Below, piece after piece: positions 27,928-38,371 of a stretch of DNA of 64,000 bases (the stretch's first letter is position 1; each line of letters opens with the position of its first letter). The translations under genes and the position numbers were made by a program. The notes beneath the pieces are model-generated. The model was not told the origin of the DNA. It made no database searches and worked only from the letters and a program-made list of their open reading frames with translations. This DNA comes from Spiroplasma endosymbiont of Asaphidion curtum (GTDB lineage: Bacteria; Bacillota_I; Bacilli_A; Mycoplasmatales; Nriv7). The stretch covers positions 1,116,001 to 1,180,000 of the forward strand of contig NZ_OZ035001.1 of NCBI RefSeq assembly GCF_964031085.1, written 5' to 3'.

Positions 27928-28629
27928 TAGACTTCTTGCATTACTTATTTATTAAACAAAATTCCTATAAAATATATTTAAAATAGAAATTATAAGGAAT
28001 TTAAGATTATGAAATTTGATAAATTTAATTTTATTAATGATAAAGAATTATTACGATTAACTGGAATAAAGCAAAGTACTTTTAATAAAATGTTAAATAT
28101 TTTAAAAGAAGCTGAGTTAAAAAAGTTTAAAAGAGGTGGTAAAAATAATAAATTATCATTAGAAAATAGATTATTGATGACTTTATCATATTGACGAGAA
28201 TATCGTACTTATTTTCATCTTGGTAAAAGTTTTGATATTAGTGAAGCTAGTTGTTATCGAAATATCAAGTGAATTGAAGATATTTTAATCAAACATCCTG
28301 ATTTTCAACAACTTGCTGGTAAAAAAGCATTAATAAATGATTATTTTAATGATAAAACAATTATTATTGATGCTACAGAAACACCCATTCAACGCCCAAA
28401 AAAAGACAAAAACAATCTTATTCAGGAAAAAAGAAAAAACACACTATTAAAACACAAGTAATTATTGAAAAAGAAAGCAAAATAATTATTGCAACAAATT
28501 TTTCTCTCGGTAAAAAGCATGATTTTTGTTTATTTAAAGAATCAAAAATCCCAATTTTAAAAAATACTAAATTAATAGTTGATAATGGTTATCAAGGAAT
28601 ACAAAAAATTCATAGTAATGTTCTAATAC

Positions 28630-29711
28630 GCTGAATTATACTTGTAAGTGCAAGTAAATAAAATTGCAAAAAATCTCATATAAAAATTTCATGATGCTAA
28701 GTTTATTTTAGAAAAAACAAAGCAAGGAGTTTTTATATGGGTTACAAACATCTTGACATATATGAAAGAATTTATATTGAGAATCAATTGAAGTTTAAAG
28801 TAAAAATTAGTGAAATAGCTAAAAATCTTAATCGAAGTATTAGTACTATTATTCGAGAAGTCAATAGAAATAAAGATAGTAATCATTATTTTTCATTAAT
28901 TGCACAAAATAAAGCAGAAAACAGAAAACAATCACATGTTTATTTTCATAAGTTTAAAAATAGAGAATTAGTAAAATATGTACAACAAAAATTACTATTA
29001 GGTTGATCGCCTGAACAAATTTATGGCAGAATTAAAAATTTTCATAAAGAATGAATTATTAGTTTTAAAACAATTTACAATTGAATTTATTCTGGATTAC
29101 TTGAAAAAGTTACTAATAAAAATTTAAGAAGAAAAGGTAAGAAACGAAAATCTCAAGAAAATCGCGGTAAATTTAATGGTAAATCAATTAAAGAACGAAA
29201 TATTAATGTTAATAATCGTATAACTGTTGGTCATTGAGAAGGTGATACTGTAGTATCATCACGAGGTAAAAGTAAATCATGTTTAATAACTTTAGTTGAA
29301 AGAACATCAAGATTTACTTTAGCAATGTTAGTTGAAAATAGAACTACTAAAGTTGTTAACGAAAACATTAGCCATTATTTATCAATTCTTCCAAATAATC
29401 TTGTTAAGACTATAACATTTGATAGGGGTAAAGAATTTTCTAATTGACAACAACTTGAAAAAAATTTAAATGTGAAAATTTATTTTGCTAATGCGTATTC
29501 GCCTTGACAAAGAGGTACTAATGAAAATACTAATGGTTTAATTAGAGAAAAATTTCCTAAAAAATTTAATTTTTCAAATACTACTAAAAATGCAGTTCAT
29601 AAATTTATATTGTCTTTAAACCAAAGACCAAGAAAAATACTAAATTATCTTTCACCAATCGAATATTTGGTTAGAAAAATAATTTAGTTGCACTTAACTT
29701 TACAATTTGGC
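28630..29711 (+). mobile_element. IS30-family element, copy 3
   Basis: 1082 bp, nested in IS5-type family B copy 2. No short duplication at its ends, in line with the adjacent deletion. Confidence 0.92.
28737..29687 (+). CDS. IS30-family transposase
   Basis: 316 residues. It differs from the majority form by Gly7 to Asp (HLDIYER) in the helix-turn-helix region. Catalytic residues kept. Confidence 0.94.
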
Positions 29712-29828
29712 TTAAAATTAAATTTAAATAATAAAATAATTTTTTGTTGTGTCAAAATTTACACATTTAATAAAATCCATAAGTATTAACCTAATAAAAG
29801 TTAGAAATTACTATATAGTATTTTTTAT

Positions 29829-30182
29829 TTACAAATAATTTGTAATTATTTTAATAAGTAATGCAAGAAGTCTATTTAATATTTTTAATATTTCTGGTTT
29901 TATTGCTAAATGTAATTCATATTCTTTAACTTGTTGAGGATTTGTTGCCTTAATTTTTGCAATTTTAATTGAAGTAATATAGCGAACATCTTTATTTTTA
30001 AAGTATGTTAATATTTCATTTTCTTTTATGATTTGAGTATCCTTATTATTTTTATTAGGTTGCAAATTTGGTTTATTTATAGTTAAACTGTTTTTTTTAT
30101 TTTCACAAGAAATTAAACTTACTATTCCAGTTGTTATTATTAAAATAGTTTCTCCTAAAATTGTCAAAAAAAATTTTTTCAT
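29829..30182 (-). pseudogene. Lipoprotein gene truncated by IS5-type element
   Basis: 117 codons, of which about 103 are native. Signal peptide with lipobox ending VSLISC (Cys about 26), a low-complexity Asn/Lys-rich spacer (NKPNLQPNKNNKD), then a segment (DVRYITSIKIAKIKATN ... YELHLAIKPEILKI). From 29873 the frame runs into the IS (LLALLIKIITNYL) and stops. Surface lipoprotein of unknown function; the C-terminal portion is not found elsewhere in the window. Confidence 0.7.
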
Positions 30183-30560
30183 ATTTTATTATCTTTTATT
30201 TTATTTTTTACTTGGTATTGTAACAATGGCAATGCCTCTTTTTGCAACTATCTAACCTTTATTATATTTTAATTAATTAAAAATTGCATTTTTAACACTT
30301 ATGTATATTATCTTCTTGGTCAACTTGTTTTTAAAATCTATATTAGCAATAATACCATACCACGGAGTTGTGAGAAGATACAAGTCTTTTTTATAAAATA
30401 ATGGTCAAGGCAGATTTAATGGATGGCGATTTTAATATTTTTCTTAATTGTTCAAAGTATCTATAGGATAGTACATTTTTAATAAAAATTTAATCTTAAA
30501 ATATTTCATTAATTATGTGTTATAATTATATAATATGAAAAAATATTATAGGATTTGAAA
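30183..30560 (+). other. Intergenic region before rsmA
   Basis: 378 bp between divergent genes. No open frame of note. Near 30525 the run GTTATAATTATATAATATG offers -10 boxes for rsmA. No strong hairpin or repeat seen. Confidence 0.5.
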
Positions 30561-31430
30561 ATGAAACCACAAGCAATACTTTTAAAATATAATTTACATC
30601 CGATTAAAAAATGAGGACAGAATTTTTTAAATAATGAACAAATAGTTAATCAAATTACAAATAGTTTTGGATGTGAGAATACTGATGGTATTTTAGAAAT
30701 TGGACCCGGATTAGGAATAATGACGGCGAGTCTTTTAAAAAAGGCTCAAAAAGTAGTTAGCATTGAAATTGATAAAAAATTAATTCCGATTTTAAATGAA
30801 CATTTTAAAAATGAAACAAATTTTAAACTTATTAATGATGATTTTTTAAATGTTAATTTATCATTACTAATTAAAGAACATTTTGTTAATATTAAACGAA
30901 TTCATATTGTTGCTAATTTACCATATTATTTAACATCACCAATTTTATTTAAATTATTAGATAATGTTCAGTATTTTACGAGTTTTACATTAATGATGCA
31001 AAAGGAAGTAGCCCAAAGAATTACTAGTTTACCAAATAATAAAGCATATAGTAATTTAAGTGTAATTTGTCAGTATTATAGTAAAGTTAGTATTCTTTTA
31101 AAAATAAGTCGTCATAATTTTTTTCCTGAACCTAATGTTGATAGTTGAATTGTTCATTTTGCTTTACAAAAAAATTATCAAGTTGATAATGAAAGAGAAT
31201 TTAATGATTTTGTTCGCAAATTATTTGCTATGAAAAGAAAAACTTTACTTAATAATTTAAATTTGATTACTAATAATAAACAAATTTCTGAATCATTAAT
31301 TTTAAAATTAAATTTACCTTTAACTATTAGAAGCGAACAGTTAACAATTGAACAGTTTATCAATCTATACCATTTCGTTAAAGATAATGGTAATATAATA
31401 TTAATAAGGAGGTCATTTAATGACAAATAA
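30561..31430 (+). CDS. rsmA: 16S rRNA (adenine1518-N6/adenine1519-N6)-dimethyltransferase
   Basis: 289 residues. Dimethylates two adjacent adenines in the 3' loop of 16S rRNA, the target of kasugamycin. SAM-binding motif LEIGPGLGIMTASLLKKA (about 47), acidic SIEIDKKL, and the catalytic NLPYYLTSPI (about 119) are all present; FFPEPNVDS and FAMKRKTLLNNL follow. Start ATG 30561 has AGGATTTG upstream. It overlaps prs by 11 bases, so the two are coupled; the prs RBS (AAGGAGG) lies inside this gene. Confidence 0.94.
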
Positions 31431-32421
31431 TAGTTATGAGCATGTTGCTTTTTTTGGATTGAATGCCAGTAAAAAATTAGCACAAGAAATTTGTAATATT
31501 CTTAAAGTTCCTTTACAAGAAGCAAAAGTAAATAATTTTGCGGATGGTGAAATTTCTGTTGAATCTTTAATGTCAGTTCGTGGTAAAGATGTTTATGTAA
31601 TTCAATCAACATCATTTCCAGTTAATGAAAATTTAATGCAATTATTAATTTTTATTGATGCTTTAAAACGAGCATCAGCTAATAAAATTAATGTTGTAAT
31701 TCCATATTTTGGTTATGCACGACAAGATCGGAAAGCAAAAGGTCGTCAACCAATTACTGCCAAATTAGTAGCTAATATGTTAACTGGTGCTGGTGCTGAT
31801 CGGATTATGCTAGTAGACATTCATTCATCACAAATTCAAGGTTTTTTTGATATTCCTGTTGATGATTTACGGTCAAGTCATGATTTTGCGGAATATTTTT
31901 TAGAAAAAAAACTTAATAATGTTGTTATTGTATCACCAGATCATGGTGGTGTTACCCGAGCGCGACATTTAACAACTTATTTACCTGGCGAATTAGCAGT
32001 TGTTGTTAAAAAACGCCCTGAACCTAATGTTAGTGAAGTTGAATTTGTGCTTGGTAATATTAAAGATAAAAATTGTATTATTATTGATGATATGATTGAT
32101 ACTGGTGGTACCATTGTTAATGCAGCGAGAGCATTAAAAGATGTTGGCGCCAAAACTGTTTATATTGCTGCAACTCATCCAATATTTAGTGGTAAAGCTG
32201 TTGAACGGTTAAAAAATGCTGTTGCTAGTGGTATTGTGAATGAAGTTGTTGTTACTAATTCAATTGAATTATTAGAAGCAAAAAAATTTACTGGTTTAAA
32301 AATAATTTCTATTGCTGGTTTTTTAGCGAAGATGATTAACGCTTCTATTAATTGTGAATCATTGTCAGAAATATATATCACTCGTTCAAAAAAATATCAA
32401 ATTTACAGGAGTAATAGTTAA
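31420..32421 (+). CDS. prs: Ribose-phosphate pyrophosphokinase
   Basis: 333 residues. Makes PRPP from ribose 5-phosphate and ATP for nucleotide salvage. Visible motifs: NFADGEISVE, YFGYARQDRKAKGRQPI flexible loop, VDIHSSQIQGFF, VSPDHGGVTRAR, and the PRPP-binding loop IIIDDMIDTGGTI (about 219-231). RBS AAGGAGG eight bases before ATG. Followed by a terminator. Confidence 0.96.
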   Translation: MTNNSYEHVAFFGLNASKKLAQEICNILKVPLQEAKVNNFADGEISVESLMSVRGKDVYVIQSTSFPVNENLMQLLIFIDALKRASANKINVVIPYFGYARQDRKAKGRQPITAKLVANMLTGAGADRIMLVDIHSSQIQGFFDIPVDDLRSSHDFAEYFLEKKLNNVVIVSPDHGGVTRARHLTTYLPGELAVVVKKRPEPNVSEVEFVLGNIKDKNCIIIDDMIDTGGTIVNAARALKDVGAKTVYIAATHPIFSGKAVERLKNAVASGIVNEVVVTNSIELLEAKKFTGLKIISIAGFLAKMINASINCESLSEIYITRSKKYQIYRSNS

Positions 32422-32423
32422 TT

Positions 32424-32447
32424 AACTCGCATTCTAGCGAGTTTTGT
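32424..32447 (+). terminator. Terminator after prs
   Basis: Stem AACTCGC / GCGAGTT, loop ATTCTA, then TTGTTT. Confidence 0.75.
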
Positions 32448-32456
32448 TTATTTAAT

Positions 32457-32576
32457 AGATTTCTTGCATAACCTAGTTAATTGTTATCAAAATTATTTTA
32501 GATTTTAGAAAAATGTTTATTTTAAAGTGGTTAAATTTAAAATTTTTATTATTTTAATAGGTTATGCAAGAAATCT
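32457..32576. mobile_element. 120-bp MITE (family C)
   Basis: Perfect terminal repeats AGATTTCTTGCATAACCT and complement, flanked by TA. The ends resemble but differ from those of IS5-type family B (AGACTTCTTGCATTACTT). The interior has no coding sequence and no match to the full elements in the window, so its parent IS is elsewhere. It lies between the prs terminator and pth. Confidence 0.8.
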
Positions 32577-32604
32577 AATGAATTTTTTGAGAAAGGTTAA
32601 AAAA

Positions 32605-33162
32605 ATGAAATTAATTGTAGGTCTAGGAAACCCTAATAAAGAATATGTCCATACGCGACATAATATTGGTTTTCAAATTATTGATGCTTTAGTTAAAAAA
32701 TGAAATATTAAGTTAGATAATAAAAAAATGGATGGTCAATATGGTAAAACGATTAAAAATAATGAAAGTATTATTTTATTAAAGCCATTAACATATATGA
32801 ATTTATCAGGATATAGTGTTTCATCAATAACTAATTATTTTAAAATTGCAATATCCGACATCATTGTTATTTATGATGATGTTGATTTAGAACTTGGGGT
32901 TATAAAATTACGGCATGCGGGTAGTAGTGGTGGTCATAACGGTGTTAATAGCATTATTAATAGTTTAAATAGTAATAAAATTAAACGGATTAAAATTGGT
33001 ATTGGTAAAGATAATGCTTATGATACTAGTTCTTGGGTTTTAGGTAAATTTACTAATAAAGAAAAACCAATCATTGATGACACAGTTAATAAAGTTTTAA
33101 ATATTATTGATGATTTTGTTGTTGATTTTAATTTTGAAAGAGTTATGAATATTTATAATTAA
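32605..33162 (+). CDS. pth: Peptidyl-tRNA hydrolase
   Basis: 185 residues. Recycles peptidyl-tRNA released from ribosomes. Motifs: [21 protein letters not shown] with catalytic His (about 20), [10 protein letters not shown] with substrate Asn, YDDVDLELG with catalytic Asp, and [18 protein letters not shown] upstream. First gene after the MITE, with purA following after 51 bp. Confidence 0.95.
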
Positions 33163-33213
33163 GTTTTGTAGTAAAATACAAGTAATAATAAAATAATTAA
33201 AGGAAGTAATGAA

Positions 33214-34500
33214 ATGAAAAATACATTAGCAATTATTGGTAGTCAATGAGGTGATGAAGGAAAAGGCAAAATAAGTGATTATTTTGCGCAAAATAGTACC
33301 GTTATTGTTCGCTGAGCTGGTGGTGATAATGCTGGTCATACAATAGTTTTTAATAATGAAAAATATAAGTTAAATTTAGTTCCTTCAGGGATATTTAATG
33401 AGCAAGCAATTAATATTATTGCTAATGGTTGTGTTATTAATTTAGAAAAGTTAATTATGGAAATTAAAAGTTTACAAGATAAAGGTTTTTCGTGTCATAA
33501 TTTAAAAATTTCGAATCGTGCCCATGTCATTATGCCATATCATTTAAAAATTGATGAATATCAAGAAGTAAAACGAAAAAATATTATTGGGACAACTAAA
33601 AGAGGCATTGGTCCGACATATGAAGATAAAATCGCAAGAATAGGAATTAGAATTTGTGATTTAGAAAATTCACTAACATTAAAAGCAAAATTAGAAAATG
33701 TCATTGCGATTAAAGAAGATATTTTAAAACAAATATATCAAGATAATTTACATATTATAGTAGATAATTTATTAAAACAATGTCAAGAGTGATATGCGGT
33801 AATTAAACAATATGTTTGTGATACTTCGTTATTATTAAATAATTTAATTAAAGCAAATCAAAAAGTATTATTTGAAGGTGCCCAAGGTGTGATGTTAGAT
33901 ATTGACCATGGAACATATCCCTTTGTTACTAGTTCTAATCCATCAGCATCATCAATTGCCGTTGGGGCAGGAATTGCTCCGTGAATGGTTAATAATATAT
34001 TAGCAATTAGTAAACCATATAATACTCGTGTTGGTAATGGTGTATTAATTACGGAAATGAATGCTGAAATGGCCCATATAATTAGAGAAGCTGGTAAAGA
34101 GTATGGCACAGTATCATTGCGACCACGCCGGATTGGTTGATTAGATATTGTTGTTTTACAACATGCAAGTCGTGTTAATGGATTTACATCATTAGCAATT
34201 ATGCTTTTAGATGTTTTAAGCAATATTAAATTATTAAAATTATGTGTTGCTTATGTTTATAAGGGTGAAAAAATTAATTATATTCCAGCTGATATTGAAG
34301 AGTATGAAAAATGTAAACCAGTTTATATGGAATTAGCTGGTTGAGAAGCAGATATTACAAAAGTAAAATCGTGAGCAGAATTACCTGAAAATGCTAAAAT
34401 TTATTTACAAACAATTAGTAAATTAGTTGATTTACCATTGGCATTATTTTCTGTTGGCCCAGATCGTGAACAAACAATTTTATTAACCGAAATATTTTAA
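33214..34500 (+). CDS. purA: Adenylosuccinate synthetase
   Basis: 428 residues. Makes adenylosuccinate from IMP, aspartate and GTP; with purB it forms the IMP-to-AMP branch. The N-terminus has IIGSQWGDEGKGK (catalytic Asp) and [10 protein letters not shown] (catalytic His). [14 protein letters not shown] and [14 protein letters not shown] are typical. Unusual: the C-terminal motif usually reading TTGRPRR is TVSLRPRR, and the guanine-recognising TKLD is MLLD. Five TGA codons are Trp. RBS AAAGGAAG. The DJ-1 gene follows after 21 bp. Confidence 0.93.
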
Positions 34501-34521
34501 GGAAAAAGAGGTTTTAATTTA

Positions 34522-35070
34522 ATGGCAACAGTAGCAATTTTTTTAGCAACTGGTTATGAAGAAATTGAAGCAATAACTGTTATTGATATTTTACGAAGAG
34601 CAAAAATTAATATTGATATTATTAGTAGTGAAAATAAAGATTTTATTGTGGGCGCTAATAATATTACTATTAAAAGTGATTATTATTTTAGTCAAATACC
34701 TAATGATTATGCGATGCTAATTTTACCTGGTGGAGCGAAGGGTGTTAATAATTTACAAAAAAATGAACATTTAATGAACTTATTAAAAACATTTAATAAA
34801 CAAAATAAATTTATTGCTGCGATTTGTGCTGCCCCGCAAATTTTAGGATTGTTAGGTATTGCTAATAATAAGAATATTAGTGTTTATCCTGGGTGTTTCA
34901 ATGGTTTAGAAACTGCTAAAATTATTAGCAATGAAGCTGTTGTTATTGATGGTCATATTATTACGGCATCATCACCTGGTGTTGCAATTAAGTTTGCTTT
35001 ACAACTAGTCGCAATATTAACTAATGATAATATTAAAGAAATGATTACAAAGCAGTTAGTAATTTTATAA
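34522..35070 (+). CDS. DJ-1/PfpI family protein
   Basis: 182 residues, DJ-1/ThiJ type flavodoxin-like fold. The N-terminus is MATVAIFLATGYEEIEAIT with the conserved Glu, and the nucleophile-elbow Cys is in IAAICAAPQILG (about 105). Typical of glyoxalase III/deglycase or stress chaperone members; which activity it has cannot be told. Set between purA and purB, an arrangement suggesting co-expression rather than a shared pathway. RBS GGAAAAAGAGG. Confidence 0.88.
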   Translation: MATVAIFLATGYEEIEAITVIDILRRAKINIDIISSENKDFIVGANNITIKSDYYFSQIPNDYAMLILPGGAKGVNNLQKNEHLMNLLKTFNKQNKFIAAICAAPQILGLLGIANNKNISVYPGCFNGLETAKIISNEAVVIDGHIITASSPGVAIKFALQLVAILTNDNIKEMITKQLVIL

Positions 35071-35097
35071 ATCTATTTCCATAAAGGAGGAATAAGG

Positions 35098-36396
35098 ATG
35101 ATTAAGCGTTATCAAACAAAAGAAATGAAAGTGATTTGAAGTGAAGAAAAGAAATATGATACTTGATTAAAAGTAGAATTATTAGTGTGTGATGCATGAG
35201 GCAATTTAGGATTAATTGATAAATCTGATTTTAAAAAATTGAAAAAAGTTAAAGTTGATTTAAAATTAATGAATAGTTTAGAAAAGCAAACACAACATGA
35301 TATGGTTGCTTTTACAAGAATGTTATCAAATAGTTTAGAAAATGAAAAACGCTGAATTCATTTAGGATTAACTTCAACTGATGTTGTTGATACCGCTCAA
35401 AATTATTTAATTAAGCAAGCAAACGATGTTATTGCTAAAGAACTGCAAAAATTATTAGATAATTTAAAACTGAAAGCTTTAAAATATCGGAATTTAATTT
35501 GTATTGGAAGAACACACGGCATATTTGCCGAACCGACTTCTTTTGGTTTAAAATTTGTTTTATGGTATGAAGAAATTAATCGGCAAGTGGAAAGATTTTT
35601 GTTAGCGCGTAAGCAAATTGAAGTTATTAAAATTTCTGGTGCGGTTGGTAATTATGCGAATGTTGAACCAGTTGTGGAAGATTTTGTCAGACAAGAGTTA
35701 GGATTAGGCGTTGATAATATTTCAACGCAAGTAACTCAAAGAGATCGGCATGCGTTTCTTTTTAGTGTTTTTGCAAATATTGCTTCCACATTAGAAAAAA
35801 TTGCTCTTGAAATTCGTCATAGTCAACGAAGTGAAGTTGATGAAATCCGCGAAGGATTTTCATTAAACCAAAAAGGTTCTAGTGCGATGCCTCATAAACA
35901 AAATCCAATTGGGAGTGAAAATATTTGTGGGTTAGCTCGTCTGATTCGTGCTAATAGTATTGTTGCTTATGAAAATAATTTGTTATGAAATGAAAGGGAT
36001 ATTTCGCATAGTTCTAATGAAAGAATAATTATTAGTGGAACATTTTCATTATTACATTTTATTTTAAAGCGGATGAATATGATTCTTAATCTTTTAGAAG
36101 TTAATGAAAAAAATATTGCTTTAAATATTGAAAAAACATTTAATACCTTTTTTAGTCAAAGATTGTTATTAGAAATTATTAAGAAAACCCAATTTTCTCG
36201 TGAAGAAATTTATGATTTTTTACAAGAGTGTACTTTTGCTAGTTTAAAAGAAAAACGAGATTTTAAGGAAGTAGTTAAAGAATATAAAATTTCTAAATAT
36301 TTAGATGATGAGCAATTAGAAAAATGTTTTGATATTAATTATTTTGTTCGTAATGTTAATATTATTTATGAACGGGTTTTTCCTAAAAGGGAATAG
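35098..36396 (+). CDS. purB: Adenylosuccinate lyase
   Basis: 432 residues. Cleaves adenylosuccinate to AMP and fumarate. Fumarase/aspartase-superfamily motifs: HLGLTSTDVVDTA (about 85), GRTHGIFAEP with catalytic His, and the signature loop GSSAMPHKQNP with catalytic Ser (about 265). RNERDIS-type region reads WNERDISHSS. Five TGA codons are Trp. AAAGGAGG lies 10 bases before ATG 35098. rsmI follows after 12 bp. Confidence 0.95.
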
Positions 36397-36408
36397 GATA
36401 AGATAATA

Positions 36409-37254
36409 ATGATTCAGAAAAGTTTTCGTAATGAGCGACCATCGTTATATTTAGTAGCAACGCCAATTGGCAATTTAAAAGAGTTAAATAGTCGGATTGC
36501 AGAAACCTTACAACTTGTTGTTGTAATTTTTTGTGAAGATACAAGAGTAAGTAATAAAATATTACAACATTTTAATATTAAGAAAAAACTTATTTCATTA
36601 CATCAACATAATGAAAAAGAACGAATTAATTTAGTATTACATTCTTTAGATAATAATCAGTCAGTTGCTTTGCTAAGTGATGCGGGCTATCCGTTAATAT
36701 TGGATCCCGGATATCAATTAGTCCAAGCAGTAATTGCTAAGAAATATAATGTTGTTAGTATTAGTGGTTCTAGTGCCTTATTAAATGCTTTAGTTTGTTC
36801 GGGATTACCACCATATCCGTTTTTATTTTGAGGTTTTTTAGACCACAAAGTGGGAAAACTTAAACAACAAGTTGAACAATTAAAATATCGTTCTGAATCG
36901 TTAATTTTTTATGTTGGCGTGCATCATTTAGAAAAAACATTAAGGGTGATAAAAGAAATTTTAGGTAATCGTGATGTTTGTTTAGCAAGAGAGTTAACTA
37001 AGATGTATGAAACTATTTATCGAATGCCATTAAATGATATTATTAATCTTGATTTAGCTTCATTAAAGGGTGAATTTGTGTTAATTGTTAAAGGTTATGA
37101 AGCGGTGGTTGATTATCGTTCTTTAACTATTAAAGACCACATTATATTAGTAGCTAAAAAGCAAAATATTACTATTAAAGAAGCAATTAAGGAAGTAGCA
37201 AATATGCGAAATCTTCCTAAAAGTCTTGTATATCAAGTCTATCATCAAGACTAA
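36409..37254 (+). CDS. rsmI: 16S rRNA (cytidine1402-2'-O)-methyltransferase
   Basis: 281 residues. Methylates the ribose of C1402 in the decoding centre. Tetrapyrrole-methylase fold with LYLVATPIGNLKELNSRI (about 14), CEDTRVSNKIL, LLSDAGYPLILDPGYQLV (the usual SDAGTP reads SDAGYP), SGSSALLNALVCSGLP, and the KGEFVLIVKG block. One TGA is Trp (LFWGFLDH). End of the rsmA-to-rsmI gene run. Confidence 0.93.
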
Positions 37255-37267
37255 CCCTAGAGAAATG

Positions 37268-37296
37268 TTGACATTTTACTATTTTTACTGTATAAA
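37268..37296 (+). promoter_or_regulatory. Sigma-70-type promoter of the lipoprotein gene
   Basis: TTGACA (37268-37273), 17-bp spacer, TATAAA (37291-37296). About 80 bp before the ATG; the cleanest promoter seen in the window. Confidence 0.8.
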
Positions 37297-37374
37297 TTAA
37301 CGAGTTAAGGTATAAAATAGGAAAAGAAAGTTTCAGTTTATACTGAACAAATTATTAAAAAAAGAGGGAAAAAT

Positions 37375-38360
37375 ATGAATATGAATGGAACAAAGCGTTT
37401 ATTAATGGCTTTGACAAGTATTACATTAGGTTTAGGAACAGCGACAATCGGTTTAGTTGCTTGTTCAACAGGGACAGTTACTTTTGATAAAATCACAAGT
37501 CAAGAAGCAATTGAACAGCTTAGAACAAATTTTGCTAATACTGTTAATACTTTAAAGACAAGAATTAAAACTTTGGAAACTCAATATGATGCACAAAAAC
37601 AAGCATTTAAAGCAGTAAAAGATAAGATTGATAACCTAATTAATAGTAGACTTGGTACATAACCCTCAATTTTATCTACTATTTTGATAATATTATTTTC
37701 TAGATGAAGCACAAATGTTAGATAAATATAAAGATGAAAGTGAATTTTATAGTTTGGTAGGTGCAAAATGTTATAGTTATGTACCAAGTCTAGTGTAAAA
37801 ACTATTGGAGAAAATAATGATGCATTATTACTAGAACTTAAAACACAATATGATGTGATTAAATCAAATGATACAGTTGTTGTAATTAAAGAGTTAGCTG
37901 AATTTGAAAGTCAAAAAACTAGCGCTTTAAAGTATGTTAAGGCTCTTGAAGACTACCGAGTTAGAAAAGAAAAAGCTTTAAATGATAAATTAGCTGAGAA
38001 GGATAGTCAAATTAGTAAATTAAATGAGCAAATTAAAATATATACAAAACAAGTTAAGTTAATTACTGATTTAGTTGCTACTTTTGGTAAAGAAGGTAGT
38101 TTAAAAGAACTTAAAAAAGTAAAAGAAGAAGCGAAATTTGAAGACCAAGTTGATCATATTAAAGCTGAGTTTGAAAGAATAATTAAAGAAAAAACTAAGC
38201 TTAATACTGAAAATGAAGCAAATAAGCAAGAAATTAAGGATGCTAATGAGGCTTTAGATGCTTTACAAATAGCGATTGATACTGGTAAAGAGCCGTTAAA
38301 ACTGAATTAGAAACTGCTGTTGACAACTTAGAAGAGTTAATTAACAAATTCGAACAATAA
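37375..38360 (+). pseudogene. Coiled-coil lipoprotein, broken by MITE and frameshift
   Basis: Starts with a lipoprotein signal peptide (LGTATIGLVAC, Cys about 31), then a long coiled coil: heptad-rich segments (NTLKTRIKTLETQYDAQKQAF, DSQISKLNEQIKIYTKQVK) spaced by TFGKEGSLKELKK. A 144-bp MITE in frame-neutral length at 37648 brings a TAA stop after 95 codons. Near 38292 a missing base (TAAAGAGCCG) shifts the frame; the true end would be AVKTELETAV ... LINKFEQ at 38360. Two independent lesions show that the gene is dead, despite a strong promoter. RBS AAAGAGGGA. Confidence 0.8.
37648..37791. mobile_element. 144-bp MITE, family A, copy 3 (inverted orientation)
   Basis: Inserted in the lipoprotein gene. 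Removing the element and one TA restores the frame (NLINSSVKTIG), which shows a TA target duplication. Opposite orientation to copies 1, 2 and 4. Confidence 0.88.
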
Positions 38361-38371
38361 GAGGCAATATT

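Larger units (their letters stand above)
27928..29873 (+). mobile_element. IS5-type element family B, copy 2, with nested IS30
   Basis: 27928-28629 is the 5' part up to SNVLI of the second transposase frame, 29712-29873 the 3' non-coding end. IS30 copy 3 lies between. About 220 bp of the IS present in the reference copy is missing at the IS30 right side, so that insertion came with an adjacent deletion and the transposase (from 28009) is dead. Confidence 0.88.

Noticed and set aside
24012-29711. Composite transposon formed by IS30 copies 2 and 3 around provirus 2
   Set aside because: The outer flanks show no shared duplication and copy 3 is clearly a separate nested insertion with a deletion.
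33858-34223. 121-codon minus-strand frame inside purA
   Set aside because: Opposite strand of a conserved enzyme, no RBS, composition mirrors the sense strand.
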